From NCBI GenBank assembly GCA_021774575.1, contig JAJFIX010000027.1:1-64000 (forward strand): a stretch of 64,000 bases of DNA, in the 5' to 3' direction. The position numbers and the translations under genes were made by a program. This DNA comes from Alphaproteobacteria bacterium. GTDB taxonomy: Bacteria; Pseudomonadota; Alphaproteobacteria; UBA6615. The notes under the pieces were generated by a model, which did not search any database, was not told the origin of the DNA, and saw nothing but the letters and a program-made list of their open reading frames with translations. Positions 55,182 through 64,000 of the stretch are shown in pieces (position 1 is the first letter of the stretch; every line of letters starts with the position of its first letter).

Positions 55182-56521
55182 CGTTTTCGGCCCTTCAAGC
55201 GAGATTTCTTGATCAGCCCTTCATATTGATGCGCCAACAGATGGCTCTGGATTTGCGCCACGGTATCCAAGGTAACCGAGACGATAATCAGCATGCTGGT
55301 GCCGCCAAAGAAGAAAGACAATCCATATTCGGTGACCAGCCATTCGGGAAACAGCGCAACCGCTGTGAGATAAATTGCCCCAATCGTCGTCAAGCGCGTC
55401 AGCACGAAATCCAGATAATCCGCCGTATTTCGTCCCGGCCTGATACCAGGCACAAACCCACCATGGCGCTTCAAGTTCTCCGCCGTTTCCTCCGGATTGA
55501 AGACAATCGCGGTATAGAAAAAGGCAAAGAAGATCACCAAGACCGCATATAGCAGGAAATACAGCGGTTGCCCGCGTCCGAGATAGGCCGAGACCAGGTT
55601 TAAGACCGGGCCGGCACCACCGCCGGAAAACCCAGCAATGGTCGCGGGTGTGAGTAGCAAAGACGTGGCGAAAATCACCGGAATGACACCCGATGTGTTG
55701 ATCTTCAGGGGCAAATGACTCGATTCGCCGCCAAACATCCGATTGCCAACCTGGCGTTTCGGATATTGAATGATAATGCGCCGTTGAGCTCGCTCAATAA
55801 ACACGATGATCATCATAATCGCCGCGATCATCACGACGAGGCCTATGATGAATAACGGGCTCATCTGACCGGTACGACCGAGCTCCAAGACTTGGGCCAA
55901 GGCACTGGGCAAATTCGCCACAATGCCGGCAAAGATAATCAGCGAAATTCCGTTACCGACACCGCGCGCCGTAACCTGCTCACCGAGCCAAAGCAAAAAC
56001 ATCGTGCCGCCGACGATGGTAATCACCGTGCTGGCCCGGAAGAACATACCCGGATCGGGCACTGCCGCGCCAATGCTGGACGGCAAACTTTCGAGCGAAA
56101 CCGCCAGCCCATAGGCCTGGACAGCAGCCAAAAATACCGTGCCGTAGCGGGTATATTGGTTGATCTTTTTGCGTCCGGACTCGCCCTCTTTTTTGAGCTC
56201 CTCAAGTCGCGGCGAAATCGCCGTACCCAGCTGCATGATAATGGAGGCGGAAATATAGGGAATGACATTGAGCGCAAATATGCTCATCCGCCCCAGCGCA
56301 CCGCCGGAAAACGCATTAAACACGTCCAGAATGCCACCGCTATTCTGGTCGAAGAAATCATTGATGACGATTGGATCGATGCCCGGCAACGGTATAAACG
56401 TACCGAGCCGATAAATGATCAACATTCCGAGCGTAAACAGAATACGTTTTTTCAATTCCGACGCCTTGCCGAAGGCGCCAAAATTCAAACCGGAAGAAAT
56501 ATCTGCGTTACGCGTGGCCAT
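55178..56521 (-). CDS. secY: Protein translocase subunit SecY
   Basis: 447 residues, ten membrane helices. RLGTFIPLPGIDPIV, the plug-domain region SGGALGRMSIFALNVIPYIS, and RPGRNTADYLDFVLTRLT are typical. Central channel of Sec export. Confidence 0.98.
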   Translation of the reverse strand: MATRNADISSGLNFGAFGKASELKKRILFTLGMLIIYRLGTFIPLPGIDPIVINDFFDQNSGGILDVFNAFSGGALGRMSIFALNVIPYISASIIMQLGTAISPRLEELKKEGESGRKKINQYTRYGTVFLAAVQAYGLAVSLESLPSSIGAAVPDPGMFFRASTVITIVGGTMFLLWLGEQVTARGVGNGISLIIFAGIVANLPSALAQVLELGRTGQMSPLFIIGLVVMIAAIMMIIVFIERAQRRIIIQYPKRQVGNRMFGGESSHLPLKINTSGVIPVIFATSLLLTPATIAGFSGGGAGPVLNLVSAYLGRGQPLYFLLYAVLVIFFAFFYTAIVFNPEETAENLKRHGGFVPGIRPGRNTADYLDFVLTRLTTIGAIYLTAVALFPEWLVTEYGLSFFFGGTSMLIIVSVTLDTVAQIQSHLLAHQYEGLIKKSRLKGRKR

Positions 56522-56548
56522 CTGAAATCCTATATACCGATGTCAGCT

Positions 56549-57133
56549 CTATGTGTCCGACGTGTCGGCGCCCGACGAGTCGGCGTCCGACGAGTCGGCG
56601 TCAGCAGCCTTAGCCTTTTTGGGCTCGGCTTTGGCTTTCTTAGGCTCGGCTTTGCCAGCCTCGGCGGCCTTTGCTTTCGGACGCACAGTCACGGTGCCGC
56701 CAGCCTTCTCAACCAGGGCAATCGCCCCCTTGGTCGCGCCGGTCACTTCAATATCGACTTTGGCCTTAAACTCACCACCACCGATAAGACGAACGCCGTC
56801 TAGAATACGGCGCACAACACCGGCTTCCAACAACACGGCCTCGGTCAGCTTTTGTTTCGCATCGACCCGCCCGGCTTCAATGGCCGTCGCCAGCTTGGTC
56901 ACTGTCAGTTCCTGAAAGGACTTGGCGTTCGGATTATGAAAACCGCGCTTGGGCAAGCGCCGATAAAGCGGCATCTGGCCACCTTCGAAACCCTTGATCG
57001 CGACACCGGTCCGCGCTTTCTGCCCTTTATGGCCGCGACCGGCAGTCTTGCCTGTGCCTGAGCCAATGCCACGACCAACGCGGCGCGCAGGTTTGCGCGC
57101 GCCCTCATTGTCTGCAAGTTCATTCAGTCTCAT
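56549..57133 (-). CDS. rplO: 50S ribosomal protein L15 with repeated C-terminal tail
   Basis: 194 residues, about 40-45 more than usual. [20 protein letters not shown] and [20 protein letters not shown] are conserved L15. The extra tail is made of repeats: AEPKKAK twice, then [17 protein letters not shown], encoded by a 15-base tandem repeat (GACGAGTCGGCGTCC on the plus strand). The tail probably projects from the ribosome surface. Confidence 0.97.
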   Translation of the reverse strand: MRLNELADNEGARKPARRVGRGIGSGTGKTAGRGHKGQKARTGVAIKGFEGGQMPLYRRLPKRGFHNPNAKSFQELTVTKLATAIEAGRVDAKQKLTEAVLLEAGVVRRILDGVRLIGGGEFKAKVDIEVTGATKGAIALVEKAGGTVTVRPKAKAAEAGKAEPKKAKAEPKKAKAADADSSDADSSGADTSDT

Positions 57134-57172
57134 CGTTTGAAACCCTTCAAATAGCGCCCGTAAAACCGGGTT

Positions 57173-57376
57173 TTAATTATCGTCGACCCGAACCAAATGC
57201 TGAACCTTGCGGATCATCCCGCGAACCGAAGGCGTATCCTCCAGCTCCCGCGTACGATGCATCTTATTCAGCCCAAGGCCGATCAGTGTTTGGCGTTGAT
57301 CATTCCGGCGGCCGATCGGGCTGCCGATTTGCGTCACTTTGATCAAGCTGCCTTTTTTTGCTGCTGCAGCGGCCAT
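57173..57376 (-). CDS. rpmD: 50S ribosomal protein L30
   Basis: 67 residues. [51 protein letters not shown]. Starts at TAATG shared with rpsE. Confidence 0.97.
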   Translation of the reverse strand: MAAAAAKKGSLIKVTQIGSPIGRRNDQRQTLIGLGLNKMHRTRELEDTPSVRGMIRKVQHLVRVDDN

Positions 57377-58014
57377 TAGTTGCTTGCCTCCGCGGTCGGC
57401 GCGTCGGCAGTGGCCGCAGCGCCATTATTCTGTTTTGCGTCCGGGTTTGCACCACCGCGACGCCGGATGATGTTTGAGACGTTCAGACCGCGGCGCGCAG
57501 CCACGGCTTTCGGCGAGGATGTTTTCGCCAATCCGTTAAAGGCCGCCTTAATCATATTATGCGGATTAGACGTTCCGATGGATTTTGCCACAACATCCTG
57601 CACACCAAGACATTCAAAGATAGCGCGCAACGGGCCACCGGCGATCACGCCCGTTCCCGGTGGGGCCGCGCGCAGCACAACTTTACCGGCGCCAAAACGA
57701 CCGTTCATATCGTGATGCAGGGTCCGGCTTTCGCGCAATGGCACTTGCACCATTTGCCGCTTGGCAACTTCGGTTGCCTTGCGAATGGCTTCGGGAACCT
57801 CGCGCGCCTTACCACTGCCGTGACCAACTTTTCCGCTGCCGTCACCGACGACGACAATTGCAGCAAAGCCAAACCGCCGACCGCCTTTAACCACCTTGGC
57901 GACACGGTTAATGCTCACTAGCTTCTCGATAAACTCCGGCTCGCCGCCTCGGTCATCGCGGCGTCTACCGCGACGCTCATCTTTGCGGCCCCGAGGGGCT
58001 GGTCCCTGCGCCAT
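57376..58014 (-). CDS. rpsE: 30S ribosomal protein S5
   Basis: 212 residues. [40 protein letters not shown] and [15 protein letters not shown] are conserved. Both ends are extended: a basic [16 protein letters not shown] leader and an Ala/Asn tail after residue 185. Confidence 0.97.
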   Translation of the reverse strand: MAQGPAPRGRKDERRGRRRDDRGGEPEFIEKLVSINRVAKVVKGGRRFGFAAIVVVGDGSGKVGHGSGKAREVPEAIRKATEVAKRQMVQVPLRESRTLHHDMNGRFGAGKVVLRAAPPGTGVIAGGPLRAIFECLGVQDVVAKSIGTSNPHNMIKAAFNGLAKTSSPKAVAARRGLNVSNIIRRRGGANPDAKQNNGAAATADAPTAEASN

Positions 58015-58026
58015 AATCGGCTACTC

Positions 58027-58392
58027 CTAAAATTTCAGGCCGGCTTCGCGTGCGGCCTCCGCTAGCGCTTTGACTCGCCCATGAAAAATATATCCACCCC
58101 GGTCGAACACAACGTCGGTCACACCAGCGCCGACGGCACGCTCGGCAACAAGTTTGCCAATGGCCTGCGCCGCCGCAACATTGGCGCCACTTTTGACGTC
58201 ACCCTTCACTGTCGCCTCCAAGGTAGAGGCTGCGGCAAGTGTCTTACCGGCGGCATCATCGATAACCTGAGCATAAATGTGGCGGCCCGAGCGAAAGACG
58301 CTCAAACGAGGGCGCCCAGTAGCCAATTTTTTGAGTTTGGCCCGATTGCGAACAGCACGGCGCTGACTGAGAACTGTCTTCTGCGCGGTCAT
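58027..58392 (-). CDS. rplR: 50S ribosomal protein L18
   Basis: 121 residues. [20 protein letters not shown] and [20 protein letters not shown]. Binds 5S rRNA. Start overlaps the rplF stop (ATGA). Confidence 0.98.
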   Translation of the reverse strand: MTAQKTVLSQRRAVRNRAKLKKLATGRPRLSVFRSGRHIYAQVIDDAAGKTLAAASTLEATVKGDVKSGANVAAAQAIGKLVAERAVGAGVTDVVFDRGGYIFHGRVKALAEAAREAGLKF

Positions 58393-58922
58393 TTCTTTTT
58401 ACCTTCCTTGCGCAAAATCTGCTCATCGGCGTACCGTACGCCTTTGCCCTTATAGGGTTCAGGTTTACGGAAGGCGCGAATTTCAGCCGCGACCTGTCCG
58501 ACTTGTTGCTTATCGATCCCGCTAATCTCGATCACCGTTTGCTCGGGCGTCTTTATCGCAATCCCTTCGGGGATCGGATAATTGATGTCATGGCTGTAGC
58601 CGAGCTGAAGGTTCAGCACTTTGCCCTTTACCGCCGCCCGATAACCGGTCCCGGTAATGGCGAGGTTCTTGGAAAAACCCTCGCTGACACCCTGGACGAT
58701 ATTGTTAACCCGGGAGCGTGAGGTTCCCCACAGCATCCGTACTGTGCGACTGCTTGAGCGTGGCGCAAAATTAATTGCCCCATCCTTTTGCACAACTTCG
58801 ACATCCTTCGACACATCGTAGGATAGTTGTCCAAGCTTGCCTTTGGCCGATACCGTCTGCCCGGAAATCGTAATTTCCGTGCCGTCGGGCACCACAACCG
58901 GTGATAATCCTGTCCGCGACAT
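58389..58922 (-). CDS. rplF: 50S ribosomal protein L6
   Basis: 177 residues. [40 protein letters not shown], and [18 protein letters not shown]. Two-domain protein near the factor-binding site. Confidence 0.98.
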   Translation of the reverse strand: MSRTGLSPVVVPDGTEITISGQTVSAKGKLGQLSYDVSKDVEVVQKDGAINFAPRSSSRTVRMLWGTSRSRVNNIVQGVSEGFSKNLAITGTGYRAAVKGKVLNLQLGYSHDINYPIPEGIAIKTPEQTVIEISGIDKQQVGQVAAEIRAFRKPEPYKGKGVRYADEQILRKEGKKK

Positions 58923-58934
58923 AATATTGGCCTC

Positions 58935-59333
58935 CTAAAACACCCGGCAGAGTACTTCGCCGCCGACATTCTGGTCGCGCGCCTCGGCATCCGACATCAC
59001 GCCTTTTGGCGTCGACAGGATCGAAATCCCCAAACCATCATAGACAGTCCGCAGATCCTTGATTTTTGAATAGATGCGCTGACCTGGGCGCGAGACACGT
59101 TTAATCTCGCGGATCGCAGGTTCGCCATCCGAATATTTGAGCTCAATCGTGAGCTCCCTGATACCTCGTGCCAATTCAGCGTCACTGAACCCACGTATAT
59201 ATCCCTCGCTCTGCAACACCTGCAAAACGTTGGACCGTAGGCCCGATGCCGGCGACTTCACCGTTTTCATCTTGGCCCGTTGTCCATTACGGATACGGGT
59301 CAGCATATCACCGAGGGGATCACTCATAGACAT
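58935..59333 (-). CDS. rpsH: 30S ribosomal protein S8
   Basis: 132 residues. DPLGDMLTRIRNGQRAKM, RVSRPGQRIYSKIKDL and the end GGEVLCRVF are conserved. Starts MSMSDP; the first or second Met could be used. Confidence 0.98.
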   Translation of the reverse strand: MSMSDPLGDMLTRIRNGQRAKMKTVKSPASGLRSNVLQVLQSEGYIRGFSDAELARGIRELTIELKYSDGEPAIREIKRVSRPGQRIYSKIKDLRTVYDGLGISILSTPKGVMSDAEARDQNVGGEVLCRVF

Positions 59334-59348
59334 ATCGTCGGTGCTCCT

Positions 59349-59654
59349 CTACCAACTCGACTTGGTCATGCCAGGAATTTGGCCAGACGACGCCAATTCC
59401 CGCAGCGCAATTCTCGACATCCGAAACTTCCGGTAATAGGCCCGTGGCCGTCCCGTCAGTTCACACCGATTCCGAATACGGGTCGGCGAAGAATTTCGCG
59501 GCATTTTGGCCAGCTTCAACCGCGCCGCGAATTTCTCTTCGGGCGGTCGATCCGGATCTTTTGCAATTGCCTTCAACGCCGCCCGCTTGGGTGCGCTGTT
59601 CGCCGCCATGCGGCGACGGCGATTATTTTTCTCTACTGAACTTTTTTTAGCCAT
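59349..59654 (-). CDS. rpsN: 30S ribosomal protein S14 (zinc-free form)
   Basis: 101 residues, the long C-minus type without a CxxC zinc site. [43 protein letters not shown] end. Confidence 0.98.
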   Translation of the reverse strand: MAKKSSVEKNNRRRRMAANSAPKRAALKAIAKDPDRPPEEKFAARLKLAKMPRNSSPTRIRNRCELTGRPRAYYRKFRMSRIALRELASSGQIPGMTKSSW

Positions 59655-59686
59655 ATTTTTTTCTGCCCTTCTCTATGCGGATCCGC

Positions 59687-60229
59687 TTACTCGCGGAACG
59701 GCATATCGAAACACTCCAATAATGCCTTTGCTTCGGTGTCCGATTTCGCGGTGGTACAAATCACGATGTCCATGCCGCGAATATCATCAATTTGGTCATA
59801 CTCGATTTCCGGAAACACGATCTGTTCCCGCAGTCCCATTGCGTAATTGCCCAGCCCGTCAAAACTGCGACCATTCAATCCGCGAAAATCACGCACCCGC
59901 GGCAAAGCGATATTTACCAAGCGGTCAAGAAATTCGTACATCCGGTCCCGCCGCAAGGTCACCTTGCAACCAACCTTCATGCCTTCGCGCAATTTAAAAT
60001 TGGCGACGGATTTTTTTGACACACGGACCGACGGATGCTGTCCGGCAATCAGGGTCATTTCGTTCACCGCCGTATCCAACTTCTTGGAATCCGCAGCCGC
60101 CTCACCGACACCCATATTGATGACGATCTTGTCCAGCTTCGGCACCTGCATGGCGTTTTTCAGCCCCAGATCCTGCTGCAGCTTCGGCTTGATGACGTCG
60201 GTATAATGTTCTTGCAAACGCGCGCTCAT
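59687..60229 (-). CDS. rplE: 50S ribosomal protein L5
   Basis: 180 residues. [40 protein letters not shown], and [19 protein letters not shown]. Binds 5S rRNA and the P-site tRNA. Confidence 0.98.
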   Translation of the reverse strand: MSARLQEHYTDVIKPKLQQDLGLKNAMQVPKLDKIVINMGVGEAAADSKKLDTAVNEMTLIAGQHPSVRVSKKSVANFKLREGMKVGCKVTLRRDRMYEFLDRLVNIALPRVRDFRGLNGRSFDGLGNYAMGLREQIVFPEIEYDQIDDIRGMDIVICTTAKSDTEAKALLECFDMPFRE

Positions 60230-60282
60230 GGCTTGCTAGCCCCTAGATATTGCATTGCTATCACTGATCAACATGCCGCTGA

Positions 60283-60606
60283 TCAGCTATCGATGACTTC
60301 GCCAGACCGCTTGGCATAGCGGACCTTGCTGCCATCATCGAGGAATTTAAAACCAACCCGTGTCGCTGCCCCGTCTTTTGGATCGGCTACCGAGAGATTT
60401 GAGACCTGTATAGACGCCTCAATCTGGTTGATACCGCCCTGGGACGTCTGGGTTGCCCGCTGATGGCGTGACACCATATTGATGCCCTGCACATAAGCGC
60501 GGCCGGTCGCAGGTAAGACGCGCAGTACTTCGCCGGTCTTACCTTTGTCGCGACCCGCGGTCACGACAACCTTGTCGCCCCGCCTGATTTTCATCTTTGT
60601 CGCCAT
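60283..60606 (-). CDS. rplX: 50S ribosomal protein L24
   Basis: 107 residues. [20 protein letters not shown] and [21 protein letters not shown] domain. ATG directly abuts the rplN stop. Confidence 0.98.
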   Translation of the reverse strand: MATKMKIRRGDKVVVTAGRDKGKTGEVLRVLPATGRAYVQGINMVSRHQRATQTSQGGINQIEASIQVSNLSVADPKDGAATRVGFKFLDDGSKVRYAKRSGEVIDS

Positions 60607-60984
60607 TTACAGAACCTCCGGCGCGAGAGACACGATTTTCATGAAATTCTTGGCCCGAAGCTCACGGGTGACCGGTCCAAATATACGGGTGCCGATCGGC
60701 TCACCCTGCTGGTCGACCAGCACCGCGGCATTGCGATCAAAACGGATGATCGTACCGTCGGCCCGATTGACGTCATATTTGGTCCGCACAATAACCGCCC
60801 GGTGAATTTCGCCTTTGGAAACCCGGCTACCCTTGCCGCGCGGGTTTGCTTCTTTGACCGAAACAACGATGACATCTCCGATCCCGGCGGTCTTACGCTT
60901 CGAGCCGCCCAGCACCTTGATGCACTGAACCCTACGCGCACCGCTATTGTCGGCGACATCGAGGTTTGATTGCATCTGTATCAT
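60607..60984 (-). CDS. rplN: 50S ribosomal protein L14
   Basis: 125 residues starting [40 protein letters not shown] and [10 protein letters not shown] hairpin CCGGACC/GGTCCGG (61005-61023) lies in the 63-base spacer to rpsQ; there is no T-tract on the minus strand. Confidence 0.98.
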   Translation of the reverse strand: MIQMQSNLDVADNSGARRVQCIKVLGGSKRKTAGIGDVIVVSVKEANPRGKGSRVSKGEIHRAVIVRTKYDVNRADGTIIRFDRNAAVLVDQQGEPIGTRIFGPVTRELRAKNFMKIVSLAPEVL

Positions 60985-61047
60985 CGTAATATTCCCTTGT
61001 TTTTCCGGACCAAAACGGTCCGGGGTTAACCCAAATTAGACCGAAGG

Positions 61048-61284
61048 TTAACCAACTTTTTCAACCAATTCGAAACGCTTCAACTTGGACATCGGACGGC
61101 ATTCACGAATGCGCACCGTGTCGCCGATCGCCGCTGTATTTTCCGCATCGTGGGCGGCAAATTTGCGCGACCGCGTAATGAACTTTTTATACAGCGGATG
61201 CATGACCCGCCGATCAACGCGCACGACGACAGTCTTATCTGCTTTGTCGCTGACGACCGTCCCTGTGAGAACACGTTTTGGCAT
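61048..61284 (-). CDS. rpsQ: 30S ribosomal protein S17
   Basis: 78 residues. [38 protein letters not shown] and [20 protein letters not shown]. Confidence 0.98.
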   Translation of the reverse strand: MPKRVLTGTVVSDKADKTVVVRVDRRVMHPLYKKFITRSRKFAAHDAENTAAIGDTVRIRECRPMSKLKRFELVEKVG

Positions 61285-61298
61285 ATCCTGTCCTCTCC

Positions 61299-61499
61299 TT
61301 AACTCTTTGCGGCCCGGCGACGTTCGCCTAACAGCGTCTTAATTTTAGCCACGTCGCGGCGCAGTATGCGCATTTGATGTGTCTGTTCAACTTGACCATT
61401 GGCTCTGCGGAAACGCAGATTGAATGATTCTTTTTTGGCGTTCAGAAGGGCTTCGGACAGCTCGTCGTCACTCTTCGTGCGTAAATCTTCGGTCTTCAT
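61299..61499 (-). CDS. rpmC: 50S ribosomal protein L29
   Basis: 66 residues, two helices. [20 protein letters not shown] and [14 protein letters not shown]. Binds near the exit tunnel. Confidence 0.98.
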   Translation of the reverse strand: MKTEDLRTKSDDELSEALLNAKKESFNLRFRRANGQVEQTHQMRILRRDVAKIKTLLGERRRAAKS

Positions 61500-61520
61500 C
61501 TCTTTATGCTCCCGCCGGCC

Positions 61521-61934
61521 CTATATGCCGAGACGTCTAACGAATTTGGTCGGGATCGGCAGTTTTGCCGCGGCCAACTCCATCGCCACCGAGGCAACTT
61601 CGTCGCTGACACCATCGATCTCAAACATAACCCGGCCTGGCTTGACCCGTGCAATCCAAAATTCAGGCGTACCTTTACCTTTACCCATCCGCACTTCAGC
61701 AGGCTTCGACGACACAGGCACATCGGGAAAAATCCTGATCCACACTTTGCCGGCACGTTTCATGTGACGGGTCATCGCCCGGCGAGCGGCCTCAATCTGG
61801 CGCGCTGTAATACGCCCCGGGCCCATCGCCTTCAACCCATAAGAGCCGAAATTGATTGCCGTGCCGGAACCAGCCAGCCCGTGAATACGGCCTTTATGCT
61901 GCTTGCGAAACTTTGTTCTTTTTGGACTAAGCAT
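61521..61934 (-). CDS. rplP: 50S ribosomal protein L16
   Basis: 137 residues. [39 protein letters not shown] and [18 protein letters not shown] are conserved. Binds near the A-site tRNA. Confidence 0.98.
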   Translation of the reverse strand: MLSPKRTKFRKQHKGRIHGLAGSGTAINFGSYGLKAMGPGRITARQIEAARRAMTRHMKRAGKVWIRIFPDVPVSSKPAEVRMGKGKGTPEFWIARVKPGRVMFEIDGVSDEVASVAMELAAAKLPIPTKFVRRLGI

Positions 61935-61988
61935 GTGTCACCCAATTTGCTCTCTTAAATCATCGCTTAAAGGATTAGCCGTCGCGGC

Positions 61989-62678
61989 CTAGCCTTTGCG
62001 ACCACCGAGTTGCAACTCCTCGATACGTTTATCCTGTGCCATCGGGTCGTGTTCCATAATATCGCCCCGATAGATCCAAACTTTGACGCCGCAGGTTCCG
62101 TAAGTCGTGAAAGCCGTTGCGGTTCCATATTGTACGTCGCCACGCAGCGTATGCAGTGGCACTTTGCCTTCCAGATATTGCTCCGTCCGGGCAATTTCTG
62201 CGCCGCCGAGACGACCGCCACACATAATCCGCACACCCTGTGCGCCCAACCGCATGGCATTTTGCACGGACCGCTTCATCGCCCGCCGGAAAGCCACCCG
62301 ACGCTCCAACTGCTGCGCGATATTTTCGGCAATCAACACGGCGTCAATCTCGGGCTTGCGCACTTCGACGATATTGAGGCTGACATCCGATCCAGTTCGA
62401 CGCGACAGCTCGAGGCGTAGTTTCTCGATATCGGCGCCTTTTTTGCCGATGACGACACCCGGGCGCGCTGTGTGGATTGTGATCCGCGCTTTTTTCGCCG
62501 GACGTTCTATCAAAATCCGCGATACGCCGGCCCCGGTAAGACGGTCAGCAAGATATTTGCGTAAGCCCAAATCTTGGTGCAACTGCACCGCATAGGCGTC
62601 GCCGTCTGCATACCAGCGCGAGTCCCAGGTACGATTGATCCCTAAGCGCAGGCCGATCGGATTGACCTTTTGTCCCAT
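61989..62678 (-). CDS. rpsC: 30S ribosomal protein S3
   Basis: 229 residues. [22 protein letters not shown] motif [19 protein letters not shown], and [20 protein letters not shown]. Part of the mRNA entry site. Confidence 0.98.
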   Translation of the reverse strand: MGQKVNPIGLRLGINRTWDSRWYADGDAYAVQLHQDLGLRKYLADRLTGAGVSRILIERPAKKARITIHTARPGVVIGKKGADIEKLRLELSRRTGSDVSLNIVEVRKPEIDAVLIAENIAQQLERRVAFRRAMKRSVQNAMRLGAQGVRIMCGGRLGGAEIARTEQYLEGKVPLHTLRGDVQYGTATAFTTYGTCGVKVWIYRGDIMEHDPMAQDKRIEELQLGGRKG

Positions 62679-62681
62679 AAC

Positions 62682-63059
62682 TTAAGCTTCCTCTTGCTCG
62701 CGCACGACCAGCGTCAAATTGCTGAACGGCTTAATGATGCGTCCCATACGTCCACGGGCCCGCGGACGGAAACGCTTCATGACAAAGGCCCGACCAACAG
62801 TAACTTCGGACACAACCAACCGATCAACATCCAGTTGATGATTGTTTTCGGCATTTGCCACCGCGCTCTCAAGCGCCGACTTAACCTCGCCGGCAATGCG
62901 GCGGCGCGAAAACGCCAGCTCGTTTAACGCAAATGCCGCTGTCTTGCCGCGGATCGTACTGGCAACCAGGTTCAGTTTTTGCGGACTGACTCGAATTGCT
63001 TTGACGAATACCCGCGCCTCGTTATCGGCAGTGCGTCGTGGTGCAGATTTCTTTCCCAT
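62682..63059 (-). CDS. rplV: 50S ribosomal protein L22
   Basis: 125 residues. [38 protein letters not shown], and [20 protein letters not shown]. Its long loop lines the exit tunnel. Overlaps the rpsS stop (TGATG). Confidence 0.98.
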   Translation of the reverse strand: MGKKSAPRRTADNEARVFVKAIRVSPQKLNLVASTIRGKTAAFALNELAFSRRRIAGEVKSALESAVANAENNHQLDVDRLVVSEVTVGRAFVMKRFRPRARGRMGRIIKPFSNLTLVVREQEEA

Positions 63060-63337
63060 CAGCTCCTCGTCGCCTTTTTATCGGCCGCATGGCCGTAATA
63101 AGTCCGGGTCGGCGAAAACTCGCCAAACTTGTGACCAACCATATCTTCTGTCACCAAGACCGGCAGAAATTTATGACCGTTATAGACACCGAACGTAATG
63201 CCAACGAATTGCGGCAAAATCGTTGACCGCCGTGACCAGGTCTTGATCACATCGTTGCGGGTCGAGGCGCGCGCAACTTCCGCTTTTTTAAGCAGATAGC
63301 CGTCGACGAACGGGCCTTTCCAAACAGAGCGCGACAT
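63059..63337 (-). CDS. rpsS: 30S ribosomal protein S19
   Basis: 92 residues. [39 protein letters not shown], and [20 protein letters not shown]. Head of the 30S subunit. Confidence 0.98.
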   Translation of the reverse strand: MSRSVWKGPFVDGYLLKKAEVARASTRNDVIKTWSRRSTILPQFVGITFGVYNGHKFLPVLVTEDMVGHKFGEFSPTRTYYGHAADKKATRS

Positions 63338-63364
63338 AGGGTCTTATCCTTCCCTTAAATTCGT

Positions 63365-64000
63365 CTATGGCCGGCGCCGGCGAACAATCAGCCGGTCGGT
63401 CTTTTTGTTCGAACGGGTACGCTTGCCCTTGGTCGGCTTGCCCCACGGGGTCACCGGATGGCGCCCACCCGATGTCCGACCTTCACCACCACCATGTGGA
63501 TGATCGATCGGGTTCATGGCCACACCACGGACCGCCGGACGTTTACCAAGCCACCGCTTGCGGCCGGCTTTGCCCAATTTCTGGTTTGACTTATCTGGGT
63601 TCGAAACAGCACCGATGGTCGCCCGACATTCGGCCCGCACCATCCGCACTTCGCCCGAACTCATTTTCAGCAAAGCATATCCGCGATCACGACCAACGAG
63701 CTGGACATAAGTCCCACCTGCCCGCGCGATTTGGCCACCCTTACCGGGCTTCATCTCGACATTATGAATGATCGTTCCAACCGGAATAGCCGATAGCGGC
63801 ATCGCATTGCCCGGTTTTACATCGACGCGAGCCCCGGAAACAACCACCGACCCTTCAGCCAACCGTTGGGGTGCGATAATATAGGCCAGTGTGCCGTCTT
63901 CATATTTCAGCAGCGCCAAAAATGCGGTGCGGTTGGGATCATATTCAAGTCGCTCCACTGTCGCCGGCATATCGTCCTTGACCCGCTTGAAGTCAACGAT
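63365..64000 (-). CDS. rplB: 50S ribosomal protein L2, 5' end outside the window
   Basis: Partial: 211 residues are visible, the frame is open to the right edge ([10 protein letters not shown] before the internal Met at 63970), and about 60-65 N-terminal residues are missing. Conserved [40 protein letters not shown], and [18 protein letters not shown] near the peptidyl transferase centre. Confidence 0.98.
   Translation of the reverse strand: MVDFKRVKDDMPATVERLEYDPNRTAFLALLKYEDGTLAYIIAPQRLAEGSVVVSGARVDVKPGNAMPLSAIPVGTIIHNVEMKPGKGGQIARAGGTYVQLVGRDRGYALLKMSSGEVRMVRAECRATIGAVSNPDKSNQKLGKAGRKRWLGKRPAVRGVAMNPIDHPHGGGEGRTSGGRHPVTPWGKPTKGKRTRSNKKTDRLIVRRRRP

Overview
The window reads as a chromosomal segment of an alphaproteobacterium, most like a Rhodospirillales-type genome. 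The reasons are: adk lies inside the ribosomal cluster between secY and rpsM; the order rplQ - DegP/Do protease - rarA - crcB - rluC - HAD phosphatase - ATP12 chaperone; an alpha-type DksA with a degenerate zinc finger; and generally GC-rich coding DNA. No species is claimed.

The left ~18.3 kb is accessory DNA. Bases 96-7757 hold a three-gene minus-strand operon with overlapping starts and stops: an N6-adenine DNA methyltransferase, a large protein of unknown function, and a DrmA-like helicase. This resembles the DISARM anti-phage system in a non-standard gene combination. The helicase reading frame stops before its second RecA lobe, close to the window edge. Bases 7866-13106 form a mobilisation block: a MOBP-like relaxase overlapping a MobC-like protein, a hairpin-rich candidate oriT, two small plasmid-type genes, a large inverted duplication, and a VirD4/TraG-like coupling protein overlapping a small membrane protein. 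No type IV secretion genes are visible, so this looks mobilisable rather than self-transmissible. Bases 13390-18323 hold an orphan gene in AT-rich surroundings, a lipoprotein, a small resolvase with a micro-gene after it, and a tightly coupled trio of two paralogous micro-proteins followed by a large serine recombinase. The recombinase probably marks one end of the element.

From 18390 the DNA is core chromosome: a DsbA-family oxidoreductase, Sel1-repeat lipoprotein, mfd, sdhE, recG, DUF502, an SDR, two tRNA-Leu genes, dksA, DUF1223 and an MreB paralogue. Next comes a minus-strand run of gloB, an AbrB-type membrane protein, an aspartoacylase-like hydrolase, argE, nadK and moaA. A tungstate importer (tupBCA) faces fdhD-mobA, which together suggests maturation of tungsten/molybdenum pterin enzymes such as formate dehydrogenase. 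Propionyl-CoA carboxylase subunits (pccA, pccB) are separated by an AT-rich spacer carrying short tandem repeats, and pccB has a perfect hairpin covering part of its Shine-Dalgarno sequence. Then follow a secreted CARDB-like protein, the ATP12-HAD-rluC-crcB-rarA-DegP group, and the alpha/spc/S10 ribosomal cluster running from rplQ to a partial rplB at the right edge.

The most unusual material is the DISARM-like operon, the micro-protein pair before the serine recombinase, the inverted duplication before virD4, the pccB leader hairpin, and a recurring pattern of short intergenic tandem duplications.
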